This document shows positions 8,821 through 17,308 of a stretch of DNA of 57,759 nucleotides, in pieces. The stretch is from Bacteroidota bacterium. Its GTDB lineage: Bacteria > Bacteroidota > Bacteroidia > Sphingobacteriales > Sphingobacteriaceae. Under the pieces are notes generated by a model that saw only the letters and a list, made by a program, of their open reading frames with translations, was not told where the DNA came from and did not search any database. Position numbers and translations under genes: made by a program. Every line of letters starts with the position of its first letter. The first letter of the stretch is position 1. The stretch spans positions 1 through 57,759 of the forward strand of contig JAFDZL010000488.1 in the NCBI GenBank assembly GCA_018266935.1, given 5' to 3'.

Positions 8821-9336
8821 ATGGGCCGCCGGTTATCAATAGTTGTTTTCTCATTTTTTGCAGGAATGCTTTTTTCGCAGGACATCCGTGCAAAAACATT
8901 GCCACCTGACAGTGCGCACCACGCTGATTCAATCAGCACGCGCAAATTATTGACGGGTATAATCAGCAAAGTGATTGAGGCGTCGGGTAGTTTTGATGTA
9001 GGCGCCGTGGGCGATCTGTACACGCCGAACGCCCTGGTTGCTGACGAGCAGCCGCCCTTTTCATGGAATGGCCCTACGGCCGGCGCGCAATGGATCGGGA
9101 GTATCGAAAAAACCTGCAGGGACCTTAAAATAAAACGGCTGAAGGGCCGGATGGGGCATATCAGCGTTTACCTGCAAAGCGATGAGAGCGTTTATGTGAT
9201 CGTGCCGGTCACCTATACCGGCGATGCGCATGGCGACTCGTTCGAAGAGTCAGGGGCGTTTACCTTTGTCTTCCGCCTGGTAAACGACAGATGGCTGATC
9301 AAAAGCCAGGTCTGGATGCCGAGGAAGGGGTTGTAG
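8821..9336 (+). CDS. Secreted NTF2-like (SnoaL/DUF4440-type) protein
   Basis: 171 residues from an ATG. N-terminal signal sequence about 1-24. The body has the NTF2-like pattern: an N-terminal helix, DVGAVGDLYTPNALVADEQ (the usual loop before the cone), then strands ending VFRLVNDRWLIKSQVWMPRKGL, where the W-x-I-x-x-Q strand is typical. The fold often forms small enzymes or binding proteins; no specific active site can be named. It lies 30 nt after the amidohydrolase gene, so a shared transcript is plausible. The stop codon abuts a heptad array. Confidence 0.72.
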   Translation: MGRRLSIVVFSFFAGMLFSQDIRAKTLPPDSAHHADSISTRKLLTGIISKVIEASGSFDVGAVGDLYTPNALVADEQPPFSWNGPTAGAQWIGSIEKTCRDLKIKRLKGRMGHISVYLQSDESVYVIVPVTYTGDAHGDSFEESGAFTFVFRLVNDRWLIKSQVWMPRKGL

Positions 9337-9372
9337 TTTAAGTCCGAAGTCCTGGGTTCTAAGTCTTATCCT
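9336..9372. repeat. AAGTC-type heptad array
   Basis: In 7-nt register after the stop codon: TAAGTCC, GAAGTCC, TGGGTTC, TAAGTCT, TATCC. It fills the gap between two co-directional genes. Confidence 0.7.
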
Positions 9373-9380
9373 ATTTCAAT

Positions 9381-9977
9381 ATGAAAATTCTTCTTATTGC
9401 CTTGGTGTTTTCGTTTGCATATGTTTCTTGTCATGTGCAGGGCAATGGTCACAGTAATGATAAACCAGCGGCAGCTTTTAAAAAAGATACGGCAATCAGC
9501 AAAGAATATATGGATTGGGACAGTGTTAAAATAAATGGCCACTTACCTATTATAAGCCATTTTAAAAATGCAAAAGAACTATTGGGGAAACCGGATAGTA
9601 TGATAACCCCTAATTATACTGACGTAAGCAATTCTTATAACGATGAAAAATTTAAATACTGTTATTTTAAAGGCGTCACATTTGAAAAATACAACGATAC
9701 ATTAGTGTTCAGGAATATAGAGTTCAAAAAATCAAGCAACTGGTTTATGTCGTATCGGGGAATCAAATTCGATAAAGAGACAACCATTGCTGATATTGAA
9801 AAGCTTTTTCCAATGTCATTAAAAAACAATTCACTCTCGGGAACAGACATGGATAAGTTTTTGATAATAACAGTCAGGACCGCCAAACCCGGAATTGATA
9901 ATGCCGATAACTGGGTATTTACTTTCGAAGAAAAACATGATAAGTTGATTAAATTAGAATATTGGATCGACGATTGA
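9381..9977 (+). CDS. Putative lipoprotein of unknown function
   Basis: 198 residues from an ATG. The N-terminus MKILLIALVFSFAYVSC resembles a lipoprotein signal with Cys at 17, although the lipobox is not ideal. The rest is charged and soluble-looking (GKPDSMITPNYTD, YRGIKFDKETTIADIEKLFP); I recognise no family. The gene is clearly more AT-rich than its neighbours, which may mean recent acquisition. Two hairpins follow it (10051 and 10115). Confidence 0.65.
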   Translation: MKILLIALVFSFAYVSCHVQGNGHSNDKPAAAFKKDTAISKEYMDWDSVKINGHLPIISHFKNAKELLGKPDSMITPNYTDVSNSYNDEKFKYCYFKGVTFEKYNDTLVFRNIEFKKSSNWFMSYRGIKFDKETTIADIEKLFPMSLKNNSLSGTDMDKFLIITVRTAKPGIDNADNWVFTFEEKHDKLIKLEYWIDD

Positions 9978-10050
9978 GATCAAAGCAGCACGAGTGTCCC
10001 CTGAATGTTAATATGTTAATATAATTCTATTGACCCTGCTTCAATACCGC

Positions 10051-10147
10051 AGTAACTTTATTATGTCAGTTAAAGTTACTTTCTATTGTTAGTTTGGTTT
10101 GATTAAGTTTCAGGTTAGCCGGGGTCCAAGGCCCGGCTAATTGTTTT
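10051..10147 (+). terminator. Two successive hairpins downstream of the lipoprotein gene
   Basis: First: AGTAACTTTA (10051-10060) and TAAAGTTACT (10071-10080), a perfect 10-bp stem, followed by TTTCTATTGTT. Second: TTAGCCGGG (10115-10123) and CCCGGCTAA (10132-10140), a perfect 9-bp GC-rich stem, followed by TTGTTTT. The second is a good rho-independent terminator. The first may be an AT-rich terminator or an operator. The gap 9978-10234 holds nothing else except an array and a promoter. Confidence 0.7.
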
Positions 10148-10152
10148 ATAAC

Positions 10153-10208
10153 CAGACCTACTTTCGACGACCAATTTCTGATCGCCGAATTCCGACTTCC
10201 GACCTCAA
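10153..10208. repeat. Heptad-repeat array before the first zinc-ribbon gene
   Basis: Reads in 7-nt register as CAGACCT, ACTTTCG, ACGACCA, ATTTCTG, ATCGCCG, AATTCCG, ACTTCCG, ACCTCAA. It becomes cleaner towards its right end, next to the promoter at 10219. Confidence 0.65.
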
Positions 10209-10218
10209 AATTTTCCCG

Positions 10219-10226
10219 TACCTTTG
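10219..10226 (+). promoter_or_regulatory. Promoter -7 element giving a near-leaderless transcript
   Basis: TACCTTTG is an exact match to TAnnTTTG. The ATG of the zinc-ribbon gene is at 10235, only 8 nt past the element, so the mRNA should begin within a few nucleotides of the start codon. Confidence 0.6.
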
Positions 10227-10234
10227 CAGCTCTT

Positions 10235-10546
10235 ATGAGCACGAGCGAGATCAAATGCCCGCATTGCGGACAGTGGACCATGTGGCAGGGTGATGTGGAC
10301 GACCGGTGCATCAATTGCGGCGAATTTCTGGATTCTCGCCGCTTTTCCCGTGAGGTGGAAAAGAAGATCAACAAACAGTTGAAGACGGAAGATGACTATT
10401 TCGCCATAAAACCCACCGATGGTGAGCTGACGCGCATGTTCAAAGGCTTTTTCAATTTCTTCCGCTGGAGCGCTTATTATGTTCAGCTCGTCATTTTCGT
10501 CTTTGTTACCATCCTGATGGCCATCATCAGCCTGCTTGCAGCTTGA
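10235..10546 (+). CDS. Small zinc-ribbon membrane protein, copy 1
   Basis: 103 residues. The N-terminal zinc ribbon has four Cys in CPHCGQWTMWQGDVDDRC and INCGEF (residues about 9-31). A conserved linker DSRRFSREVEKKINKQ follows, then FFAIKP-like TDGELTRMFKG, then one or two C-terminal membrane helices (about 70-103). It is clearly paralogous to the gene at 10699, with the same order of ribbon, FSRE.EKK, TDG and C-terminal helix. The ribbon is probably cytoplasmic. Function unknown; a membrane-anchored zinc ribbon may bind a protein or nucleic-acid partner. Confidence 0.82.
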   Translation: MSTSEIKCPHCGQWTMWQGDVDDRCINCGEFLDSRRFSREVEKKINKQLKTEDDYFAIKPTDGELTRMFKGFFNFFRWSAYYVQLVIFVFVTILMAIISLLAA

Positions 10547-10625
10547 TTCAGTTTGCAGTTCCCGGTTTGCAGTTTGCACAATTTGAGTTTATACAGTGCA
10601 AACTGCCCAGTGCCTGCTGCAAACT
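10547..10625. repeat. Heptad-repeat inverted element (TTTGCAG type)
   Basis: Left arm 10548-10580 reads TTCAGTT, TGCAGTT, CCCGGTT, TGCAGTT, TGCACAA. Right arm 10594-10625 reads GTGCAAA, CTGCCCA, GTGCCTG, CTGCAAA, which is the reverse orientation of the same unit. Both arms are in 7-nt register. It starts at the stop codon of copy 1 of the zinc-ribbon gene. Confidence 0.8.
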
Positions 10626-10698
10626 AAAATCTTTATTTTGGTTGCAACCTAATGATCTTTTTTATTAGTAAATTTGGTTATCACCAGTACTTAAATTT

Positions 10699-11016
10699 AT
10701 GAGCGGGATCAGCGAAATCAAATGCCCGCATTGCGGGGAATGGACGAAGTGGAGCGGCCATGCCGAAGAAACTTGCGGCAAATGCGGCCAGCCTCTCGAC
10801 CCGTTTCGTTTCTCGCGCGAGGCGGAAAAAAAACTTGGCAAACCCAAGAAAAACCGAAAAGCAGATTTCTTTCCGATTAAAAAAACCGATGGGCCAATTT
10901 CGCGTGAGCTGAAAGGCTTTGTGAATGCCATGGGCTGGATCGTTTTCTATTCGGAAGTTGCATTTTACATCGGTGTGATCGCCGTGATTGCGATATTAGG
11001 GTTCCTTGCAGGCTAA
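10699..11016 (+). CDS. Small zinc-ribbon membrane protein, copy 2
   Basis: 105 residues from an ATG. Zinc ribbon CPHCGEWTKW...ETCGKCGQPLD (residues about 10-34), then FRFSREAEKKLGK, a Lys-rich stretch, FFPIKKTDGPISRELKGF, then a C-terminal membrane region (about 74-105). It is a tandem duplicate of the gene at 10235. The pair is separated by an inverted heptad element. Its stop codon directly abuts the ATG of the next gene (TAA then ATG), so the two are translationally coupled. Confidence 0.84.
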   Translation: MSGISEIKCPHCGEWTKWSGHAEETCGKCGQPLDPFRFSREAEKKLGKPKKNRKADFFPIKKTDGPISRELKGFVNAMGWIVFYSEVAFYIGVIAVIAILGFLAG

Positions 11017-11397
11017 ATGAAGACCCTTCTGAATCCGTGGTTCATAGTGGGATGCCTGATATGGACTACAGTGATGATCACGCGCAAATCGGGCCATCCG
11101 CTCCCGCCGCTTATCAACGGCTATGTAGATGATGCTTTTGCTATACCTGTGATCGCCAATCTTTCCTTATGCTATATGCGGGCCTTTGTGATCCACAGCA
11201 ATTATTATGTGCTTTCTGCCTGGAAGGTCACGTTCATCGTTATCTACCTGACTTTCGTTTTTGAAATTTTCCTGCCATTAATATCCAAAACCTATACCAT
11301 GGACTGGATAGACGCGGCCCTTTATGTCTTAGGCGGACTTTTCTTCTATTTCGTGATGAACCGACCTTTGTTAAATCGTAAATCTTCAGACCTCTGA
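11017..11397 (+). CDS. Small integral membrane protein of unknown function
   Basis: 126 residues, mostly hydrophobic, with about four membrane segments (around 5-22, 38-58, 65-88, 96-116). It begins at the base after the stop codon of the zinc-ribbon gene and should be coupled to it. I recall similar Bacteroidota proteins labelled as magnesium-citrate transporter-like, but no transport motif is visible and I do not adopt the name. The last codons (Ser-Asp-Leu-stop) lie inside the following heptad array, which supplies the C-terminus. Confidence 0.72.
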   Translation: MKTLLNPWFIVGCLIWTTVMITRKSGHPLPPLINGYVDDAFAIPVIANLSLCYMRAFVIHSNYYVLSAWKVTFIVIYLTFVFEIFLPLISKTYTMDWIDAALYVLGGLFFYFVMNRPLLNRKSSDL

Positions 11398-11416
11398 CCT
11401 CAGACTTCCGACTTCT
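11385..11416. repeat. Heptad-repeat array across the stop codon of the membrane-protein gene
   Basis: In 7-nt register: TCAGACC, TCTGACC, TCAGACT, TCCGACT, TC. The array spans the TGA at 11395-11397 and ends at the stop codon of the convergent serine-hydrolase gene (11416-11418). Confidence 0.75.
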
Positions 11417-12942
11417 TATTGTTTAACAAAATCATAAGGATCATACTCTACAAAATCAGCCACCTTCACTCGAACGCCCGTAACCTTGCCATCCTGTACC
11501 GTGAAAGGGAATATCGCTTTGCCCAATATCGGGTCGGAGAAGGTCACATAAAATCGGTTGCCGCCCAACGGCTGAAGTTTTGCATACATGCGGGTATGGT
11601 GCTCAAAACGCATTTCAAGATCATTATTGGCACCCTGTGTTACCGTCATATTGCCGTACAGGTCGTTTGTATATTTGCCGATGTAAGCCGAGGCCGGTAA
11701 CGCAGGAGGATGATTCATGGCTACGGTATCACGGAGCAGTTTATCCTTTGCATCCGACCTTTGCCGTTGGTTCTTGAAATAAGAAAGATACTTTCCGTTA
11801 ACGTCTTCAAAGGGTTTTTTCAGGTAGGTATCTATAATATCTCATTCCAAGGCCTCAAAATGGCCCTTTTGATCCGTACTCGTCAAAATACTAATACCCA
11901 GGTGATCTTGCGTCAGCAGCGTAACCGACGATACATATCCATTCACCCCGCCTGTATGCATTACTACGCGGTGATTGCTATAATTCTCCAGTTCCCAGCC
12001 CAGGCCGTAAAGTGAATAATCCACTTCGCCATTAGGGTGTTCATCCTCGCCTACAATATCCTGTGGTTCGCGCGTAAGCTTGATAGCTTGGGCGGGTATT
12101 ACCTGTCTCTGGCCCACTTTGCCATCATTCAGCAGCGCCATTACCCATTTGCTCATATCATTTACAGAGGAGCTGATCGCTCCCGCAGGCGCCAGCCCAT
12201 CGATCTGGCAATAGGGAATCGTGGTTAACTGGCCGTTCACAAGCGTGTGTGGTACGGTTCGGTTGAGCGATTTCATGATATCGGAAGTCAGCGCCAGTGT
12301 GTTACCCATGCCCAGCGGCGCGAAAATATTCTCCCTTAAATAAGTTTCCCAGGGCTTTCCGGTCACTACCGGGATGATCTGCCCAGCCGTCAAAAACGCC
12401 GAGTTAGTATAACCCCATTTGGTGCGGAAAGGATAAGCGGCATGTACATGGCTCATCTTTTCCATCACCTGGTCGCGGGTCAGGTCGGTATTATAAAAAG
12501 TAAAATCGCCCTGGAAGGTGCGGAACCCTATGCGGTGGCACAGCAGGTCGCGTACGATGGCCATTTGCGTCGCCAGGGGATCTTCCAATTTCCATTGCGG
12601 CAGGTACTTGGTCACTTTATCGTCGAGTGATAACTTCCCTTCCGTTTGGAGCATGGCCAGCGCGGTTGCGGTGAACGCCTTGGTATTGCTGCCGATCATG
12701 AAAAGCGTATTCTCATCCACCTTGTTGTTCAGCCCAAGCTCTTTAATGCCGTAGCCTTTCATCATCACCACCTTGTTATCCTTTACAATACAAACCGCTA
12801 CGCCCGGTATGCGCCAGCTGGTCATGGAGCGATTGATATAGTTATCCAGGCTGTCTTTGATGAACTTGCTGCGGTCGATCTTTTGTGCCGAAGCTGATGT
12901 AACGATTATAATACTAATAAGCAGCAGATATAGCTTTTTCAT
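11416..12942 (-). pseudogene. Class C beta-lactamase-like serine hydrolase with DUF3471-type C-terminus, interrupted by one in-frame TGA
   Basis: The frame from the ATG at 12942 (MKKLYLLLISIIIVTSASAQ signal peptide) encodes a beta-lactamase/penicillin-binding-like domain: SNTKAFTA (SxxK catalytic Ser/Lys), the YTNSAF Tyr motif, and HTGGVNGY near the C-terminal motif. It meets TGA at 11844-11842 after FEALE. The same frame continues without another stop (DIIDTYLKKPFEDVNG...) through an extracytoplasmic beta domain to TAA at 11416, about 508 codons in all. Homologues usually have an aromatic residue (Trp or Tyr) after FEAL(R/E), so TGG to TGA is the simplest change. The N-terminal 366 residues may still be made. 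Sequencing error or readthrough are alternatives. Confidence 0.85.
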
Positions 12943-12974
12943 GTCGGAATGATTAATTTGCGGGGCTATCCGGT

Positions 12975-12982
12975 CAAAAATA
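12975..12982 (-). promoter_or_regulatory. Predicted -7 element of the serine-hydrolase gene
   Basis: TATTTTTG on the minus strand is an exact TAnnTTTG match, 32 nt upstream of the ATG at 12942. It also argues against the longer reading frame that starts upstream of it. No clear -33 element. Confidence 0.45.
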
Positions 12983-13043
12983 ACGCAAATAAACATTGTG
13001 CGGATACAAATTCTCAATTAACTGAACTATTAAATTCATCCAG

Positions 13044-15245
13044 ATGAAAACCAGGTTTTATCACTTAGGGGTTGCTTCATTTACCCTTATTTTCCTGCTT
13101 GGCTTGCAGACCAAAGTCAACGCCCAGCGCGGCGGCATCAACTGGGCCAAAGACGGCTACCAGTATTACCAGACCGAACGCGGAGGCAGTGCGATATTCG
13201 AGTACGACACGCGCGATTCGGCTAAAAAAACACCGATTATCACTAAAGAAATGCTCACGCCGGAAGGAAAAAAACCGCTGACGGTTAGCGGATTTGCCTT
13301 TTCGGAGGACGGCAACAAGGTGATGATATTCACCAATACCAAGCGTGTGTGGCGCTACAATACCCGCGGCGATTACTGGGTATATGACCTGAACGCCAAG
13401 ACTTTGAAACAATTGGGCATCGGCAAACCGGAATCATCGCTGATGTTCGCCAAATTTTCGCCCGACGGCAGCAAAGCCGCTTATGTAAGCGAGCATAACC
13501 TGTATGTAGAGGACCTGGCAACAGGCAATATCAAACCGCTGACCACCGATGGCGAAAAAAGGATAATCAACGGCACCTTCGATTGGGCCTACGAGGAAGA
13601 ATTTGATTGCCGCGACGGTTTCCGCTGGTCGCCGGACAGCAGGTCGATCGCCTACTGGCAGATTGATGCGCGCAAGATCAAGAATTACCTGATGCTGAAT
13701 ACAACGGATTCGATTTATCCCTTCACTGTCCCGGTTGAATACCCTGTTGCGGGCGAAGATCCAAGCTCGTGCAAAGTGGGTGTGGTGGATATCAATACCG
13801 CTAAAACCACCTGGATCGACGTTCCCGGGGATAAGATACAGCATTATATCCCACGCATGGAATGGACAACAAACTCCGGCGAGATCATCCTGGAGCAGCT
13901 GAACCGCGCGCAAAACGACAGCAGGATATATGTGGGTAATGTTTCGGATGGCAGCACGCACATGATCCACGAGGAAACATCCGATACCTGGATCGACGGA
14001 AAATCGCGCTTTAATAACGGCAACCCGGTTGGTTGGGATTGGCTGAAGGATGGCAAATCCTTCGTCTGGGAAAGCGAGAAGGATGGCTGGAAACATGTGT
14101 ACCGAATCGGGCTGGATGGTAAGGAGACATTGATCACCAAAGGCAATTATGATGTCATCAACCTGAGCTGCGTGGATGAAGCCAACGGCTTTGTCTTTTT
14201 TACCGCTTCGCCGGATAACGCTACCCAGGCTTATCTGTACAGGGTAAAATTAAACGGTTCGAGCAAGAAACCCGAACGTGTAACTCCGATGGACCTGCCC
14301 GGCACGCATAGCTATACCGTTTCGCCGAATGGCAAAGTGGCGATGCATACATTCTCCAATAGCTATACGCCTTATCAGAGCGAGGTAGTGAGCATACCCG
14401 ACAACAAGCACATCAGTGGCGTCCACATGCATGTTAATGCGGATGCTAAGAACAAGCCAGTTTTCTTCAAAGTGAAAACGGTTGACGGCATCGAGATGGA
14501 TGGCTGGATGGTAAAGCCTTTGAATTTTGATTCGACAAAGAAATACCCGGTTGTATTTTCGGTTTATGCTGAACCTGCCGGTTTGACGGTCGCTGATCGT
14601 TATGGCGTTGGCCGAAACGGGCTTTACATAGGCGACATGGCCAAAGACGGTTATATCTACATGGCTATCGAGGGACGCGGCGCGCCTGCACCAAAGGGAG
14701 CAGCATGGCGTCATTCGATCTACAAAAATATCGGGATCATTAACATCCGCGACCAGGCTATGGGCTGCAAAGAGATACGCAAGTGGCCTTTTGTGGATTC
14801 AACGCGTATCGCCGTCCACGGCTGGAGCGGCGGTGGTTCGACTACGCTGAACCTGCTGTTCCAATATCCGGACCTTTACCAAACCGGTATTGCAGTGGCA
14901 GCAGTAGGCTGGCAGCTTTCGTATGACAACATCTACCAGGAGCGCTATATGGGCGTACCTACCGATGACGCCAGCCGTGCGCCATTTATTAAAGGATCGC
15001 CGGTTACTTACGCTAAAAACCTGCGTGGTAACCTGTTGTATATGCACGGCACAGGCGATGATAATGTGCATTACCGCAACGCGGAGTTGCTGATCAACGA
15101 ACTGATCAAATACAACAGGCAATTTGACCTGATGTCGTACCCGAACCGTTCTCATGGCATATTCGAAGGCGAAGGCACCACGTTGTTCCTTCGCACGAAA
15201 TTCACCAATTATTTGAAAGAGCATTGCCCTCCGGGCGCAAAATGA
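13044..15245 (+). CDS. S9 family dipeptidyl peptidase IV-type serine peptidase
   Basis: 733 residues. Signal peptide about 1-27 (ending VNAQ). The N-terminal beta-propeller (about 60-480) contains the DPP-IV double-Glu motif in WAYEEEF, which holds the free N-terminus of substrates. The C-terminal alpha/beta-hydrolase domain has nucleophile S595 in HGWSGGGST, Asp D672 in GTGDDNVH and His H704 in SHGIF. It removes N-terminal dipeptides, usually after Pro or Ala, from oligopeptides in the periplasm. Length fits the family. It stands alone, with a bidirectional terminator after it. Confidence 0.95.
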   Translation: MKTRFYHLGVASFTLIFLLGLQTKVNAQRGGINWAKDGYQYYQTERGGSAIFEYDTRDSAKKTPIITKEMLTPEGKKPLTVSGFAFSEDGNKVMIFTNTKRVWRYNTRGDYWVYDLNAKTLKQLGIGKPESSLMFAKFSPDGSKAAYVSEHNLYVEDLATGNIKPLTTDGEKRIINGTFDWAYEEEFDCRDGFRWSPDSRSIAYWQIDARKIKNYLMLNTTDSIYPFTVPVEYPVAGEDPSSCKVGVVDINTAKTTWIDVPGDKIQHYIPRMEWTTNSGEIILEQLNRAQNDSRIYVGNVSDGSTHMIHEETSDTWIDGKSRFNNGNPVGWDWLKDGKSFVWESEKDGWKHVYRIGLDGKETLITKGNYDVINLSCVDEANGFVFFTASPDNATQAYLYRVKLNGSSKKPERVTPMDLPGTHSYTVSPNGKVAMHTFSNSYTPYQSEVVSIPDNKHISGVHMHVNADAKNKPVFFKVKTVDGIEMDGWMVKPLNFDSTKKYPVVFSVYAEPAGLTVADRYGVGRNGLYIGDMAKDGYIYMAIEGRGAPAPKGAAWRHSIYKNIGIINIRDQAMGCKEIRKWPFVDSTRIAVHGWSGGGSTTLNLLFQYPDLYQTGIAVAAVGWQLSYDNIYQERYMGVPTDDASRAPFIKGSPVTYAKNLRGNLLYMHGTGDDNVHYRNAELLINELIKYNRQFDLMSYPNRSHGIFEGEGTTLFLRTKFTNYLKEHCPPGAK

Positions 15246-15290
15246 TGGTAGAGGTCTGATCTGAAAAGATATATCAAATCGTTATCAAAA

Positions 15291-15320
15291 AAAAGAAGCC
15301 TCCGAATGGGGGCTTCTTTT
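15291..15320. terminator. Bidirectional terminator between the DPP-IV gene and ssb
   Basis: AAAAGAAGCCTCC (15291-15303), loop GAAT, then GGGGGCTTCTTTT (15308-15320): a 13-bp stem with one G-T pair, with A and T runs on both sides. It serves both convergent genes. Confidence 0.9.
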
Positions 15321-15337
15321 GTTAACAGGGTTTTGGT

Positions 15338-15760
15338 TTAAAACGGCATATCGTCGGCGCCCGCCCTGAAACTGTCATTTGCAGTGCTTTTGCTTCCCGG
15401 ACGACCATTGCCATTAGCATCTTCAAAATCGCTCTTGCGGCCCAGCATCGTGAAGTTTTCTGCTACCACCTCGGTGGTGTACTTTTTGATACCTTCTTTG
15501 TCCTCGAAAGAGCGGGTACGTAACTTCCCTTCAATGTAAACCAGCTTGCCTTTTTGCAGGAATTTCGCCGCGAGGTCGGCCAACCCTCTCCACATCACAA
15601 TATTGTGCCATTCGGTTTGCTCCACACGCTGACCATCCTTGCTAAACGTTTCTGACGTGGCCAGCGGGAAGCTCGTAACCGAAACTCCCCCATCAAGACT
15701 CCGCAGCTCGGGGTCTTTACCTAAGTGACCGATCAGGATCACTTTATTAATCCCAGACAT
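15338..15760 (-). CDS. ssb: Single-stranded DNA-binding protein
   Basis: 140 residues from an ATG. OB fold about 1-105 (MSGINKVILIGHLGKDPELR; TEWHNIVMWRGLADLAAKFL; KLVYIEGKLRTRSF). A short Gly/Ser/Asn-rich linker leads to the acidic tip DDMPF, which recruits replication and repair proteins. It binds single-stranded DNA during replication, recombination and repair. It lies downstream of mutY in the same direction (29 nt), a common repair pairing. Confidence 0.96.
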   Translation of the reverse strand: MSGINKVILIGHLGKDPELRSLDGGVSVTSFPLATSETFSKDGQRVEQTEWHNIVMWRGLADLAAKFLQKGKLVYIEGKLRTRSFEDKEGIKKYTTEVVAENFTMLGRKSDFEDANGNGRPGSKSTANDSFRAGADDMPF

Positions 15761-15789
15761 AGAAAAATATTAAAACAGCTAATTTTTAC

Positions 15790-16836
15790 TTATAAATTAA
15801 AAAACTTAGTTAGAAAAACATTTATGATTTTGGGCAAAGCTAACATTTTTATATTTTTTACTTCTATGAAAAAATATTTTTGTTCTAATTTAATTGATTG
15901 ATTTTCTACATGTATGAACTGCGCGTGGATACGCTGATGCGTAAGCAAATGCAGTTTTTCGGGATAACACGCAAGTATCCTGAAGGTGTCGCCAAGGGGC
16001 TTGTGTGTGTGTAACAATTTCGTTACGTCGCCGGGGTCGATATAAGAAGGTGTTTCGATCAGGGGCAGGTCGTACATATTGGCCCAGATATCGGTGTCAT
16101 CACGCTTATTCATCAGTACTTTATCACCATCTGTAATTAACAGGTAGTTGAAATAACGGTCCCGAACCGTTACTTTCTTAATTTTTTTAGGTAATATACT
16201 GATTTTATTGTTATTAAAAGCAAAACAGCCTTGTCTGACCGGGCATATTTTACAATCGGGTAATTTGGGTTTGCATAGCACTGCCCCGAATTCCATCATG
16301 GCTTGGTTATGAAGTGCCGGATGGTTACGGTTCAGCAATTCATCAGCGAGGCTCTGGAAGAGCTTTTTGCCTTTGGTTGAATTGATAGGTTCATCGATAC
16401 CGAAATACCGGGCCAGTACCCGGAAAACATTGCCGTCAACCACGGCTTTGGCCTCATCGGCTGCAAAGGATGAGATCGCTGCTGCGGTGTATTCCCCGAT
16501 GCCTTTCAATTTGATCAGCTGGTCATACTTCGTTGGAAAGATGCCGCCGTATTGCTCAGTAATCTGGCGGGCGGTCTTCAGCATGTTCCGGCCGCGGGAA
16601 TAGTAACCTAAGCCCTGCCATAACCGGAGAATTTCGTCTTCCGGGGCGGCCGCAAAAGATTTGACATCAGGGTATGCCTCGAGGAAGCGATAAAAATACG
16701 GCATGCCTTGCTCTACCCTGGTTTGCTGTAAGATGATCTCGGACAGCCATATAACGTAAGCATCTGAAGTATCGCGCCAGGGCAGCGCGCGTTTGTTTTT
16801 GAGATACCAGCGGGCAATTTCGTCCGGGAAATTCAT
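15790..16836 (-). CDS. mutY: A/G-specific adenine glycosylase
   Basis: 348 residues from the ATG at 16836 (MNFPDEIARWYLKNKRALPW); another start three codons upstream is possible. QQTRVEQG contains the catalytic Glu. The helix-hairpin-helix and Asp region reads LKGIGEYTAAAI...VVDGNVFRVL. The 4Fe-4S cluster motif has spacing C-x6-C-x2-C-x5-C (CKPKLPDCKICPVRQGC). A C-terminal NUDIX-like domain (about 225-345) recognises 8-oxoG. It removes A mispaired with 8-oxoG. The C-terminal end is unusually AT-rich (IKNIKMLALPKIINVFLTKF), ending in a short hydrophobic tail. Confidence 0.95.
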   Translation of the reverse strand: MNFPDEIARWYLKNKRALPWRDTSDAYVIWLSEIILQQTRVEQGMPYFYRFLEAYPDVKSFAAAPEDEILRLWQGLGYYSRGRNMLKTARQITEQYGGIFPTKYDQLIKLKGIGEYTAAAISSFAADEAKAVVDGNVFRVLARYFGIDEPINSTKGKKLFQSLADELLNRNHPALHNQAMMEFGAVLCKPKLPDCKICPVRQGCFAFNNNKISILPKKIKKVTVRDRYFNYLLITDGDKVLMNKRDDTDIWANMYDLPLIETPSYIDPGDVTKLLHTHKPLGDTFRILACYPEKLHLLTHQRIHAQFIHVENQSIKLEQKYFFIEVKNIKMLALPKIINVFLTKFFNL

Positions 16837-16927
16837 GGGTGCCAAATGTAATACGATATGTTACAATTGTAACGTTTATGTTTAAAATGTCGTTCGTACA
16901 AAAAAAATGTGTTAATTATTTCAATAA

Positions 16928-16950
16928 TTGCCAATAAAGCGATAGTTTTG
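16928..16950 (+). promoter_or_regulatory. Predicted promoter of the HU gene
   Basis: TAGTTTTG (16943-16950) matches TAnnTTTG, with TTG at 16928-16930 as a possible -33 element (somewhat short spacing). The ATG is at 17002, leaving an AT-rich leader of about 50 nt. Confidence 0.55.
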
Positions 16951-17001
16951 CAACCCCAAAAGAGTTAAGTATTTACAAAAAATTAATAAACATAATCTGA
17001 T

Positions 17002-17298
17002 ATGACTAAGGCAGAAATTATAGCTGAGATCTCATCAAAAACTGGCATCGAGAAAGTTGATGTGCAGGAGACTGTTGAGGCATTCTTCAAAGTTGTTAAG
17101 TCGTCTATGGTGAACGGCGAAAATGTGTATGTACGCGGCTTCGGAAGCTTCGTAGTAAAAAAGAGGGCGAAGAAGACAGCGCGCAATATTTCTAAAAATA
17201 CAGCTATAATAATCCCTGAGCACTTTGTTCCCAGCTTTAAGCCTGCAAAAACTTTTGTTGACAAGGTAAAAACTGGCAACAAAAAGGCGGCAAAGTAA
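17002..17298 (+). CDS. hup: HU-family histone-like DNA-binding protein
   Basis: 98 residues, starting MTKAEIIAEISSKTGI. The dimerisation helices are at about 3-40 and the beta arm includes VYVRGFGSFVVKKRAKKTARN. The Lys-rich C-terminal tail is slightly longer than in E. coli HU (90). It bends and compacts DNA. A TPR-protein gene begins 10 nt after the stop, so the two are probably co-transcribed. Confidence 0.95.
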   Translation: MTKAEIIAEISSKTGIEKVDVQETVEAFFKVVKSSMVNGENVYVRGFGSFVVKKRAKKTARNISKNTAIIIPEHFVPSFKPAKTFVDKVKTGNKKAAK

Positions 17299-17308
17299 TT
17301 TTTAGGGA

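Noticed and set aside
10205..10579. Minus-strand open frame of 124 codons over the first zinc-ribbon gene
   Set aside because: The plus-strand protein has a zinc ribbon and a close paralogue next door. The antisense frame runs through the repeat array.
13434..14096. Long antisense open frame (220 codons) inside the DPP-IV gene
   Set aside because: It mirrors the codon structure of a confidently assigned peptidase on the other strand and its translation resembles no protein family.
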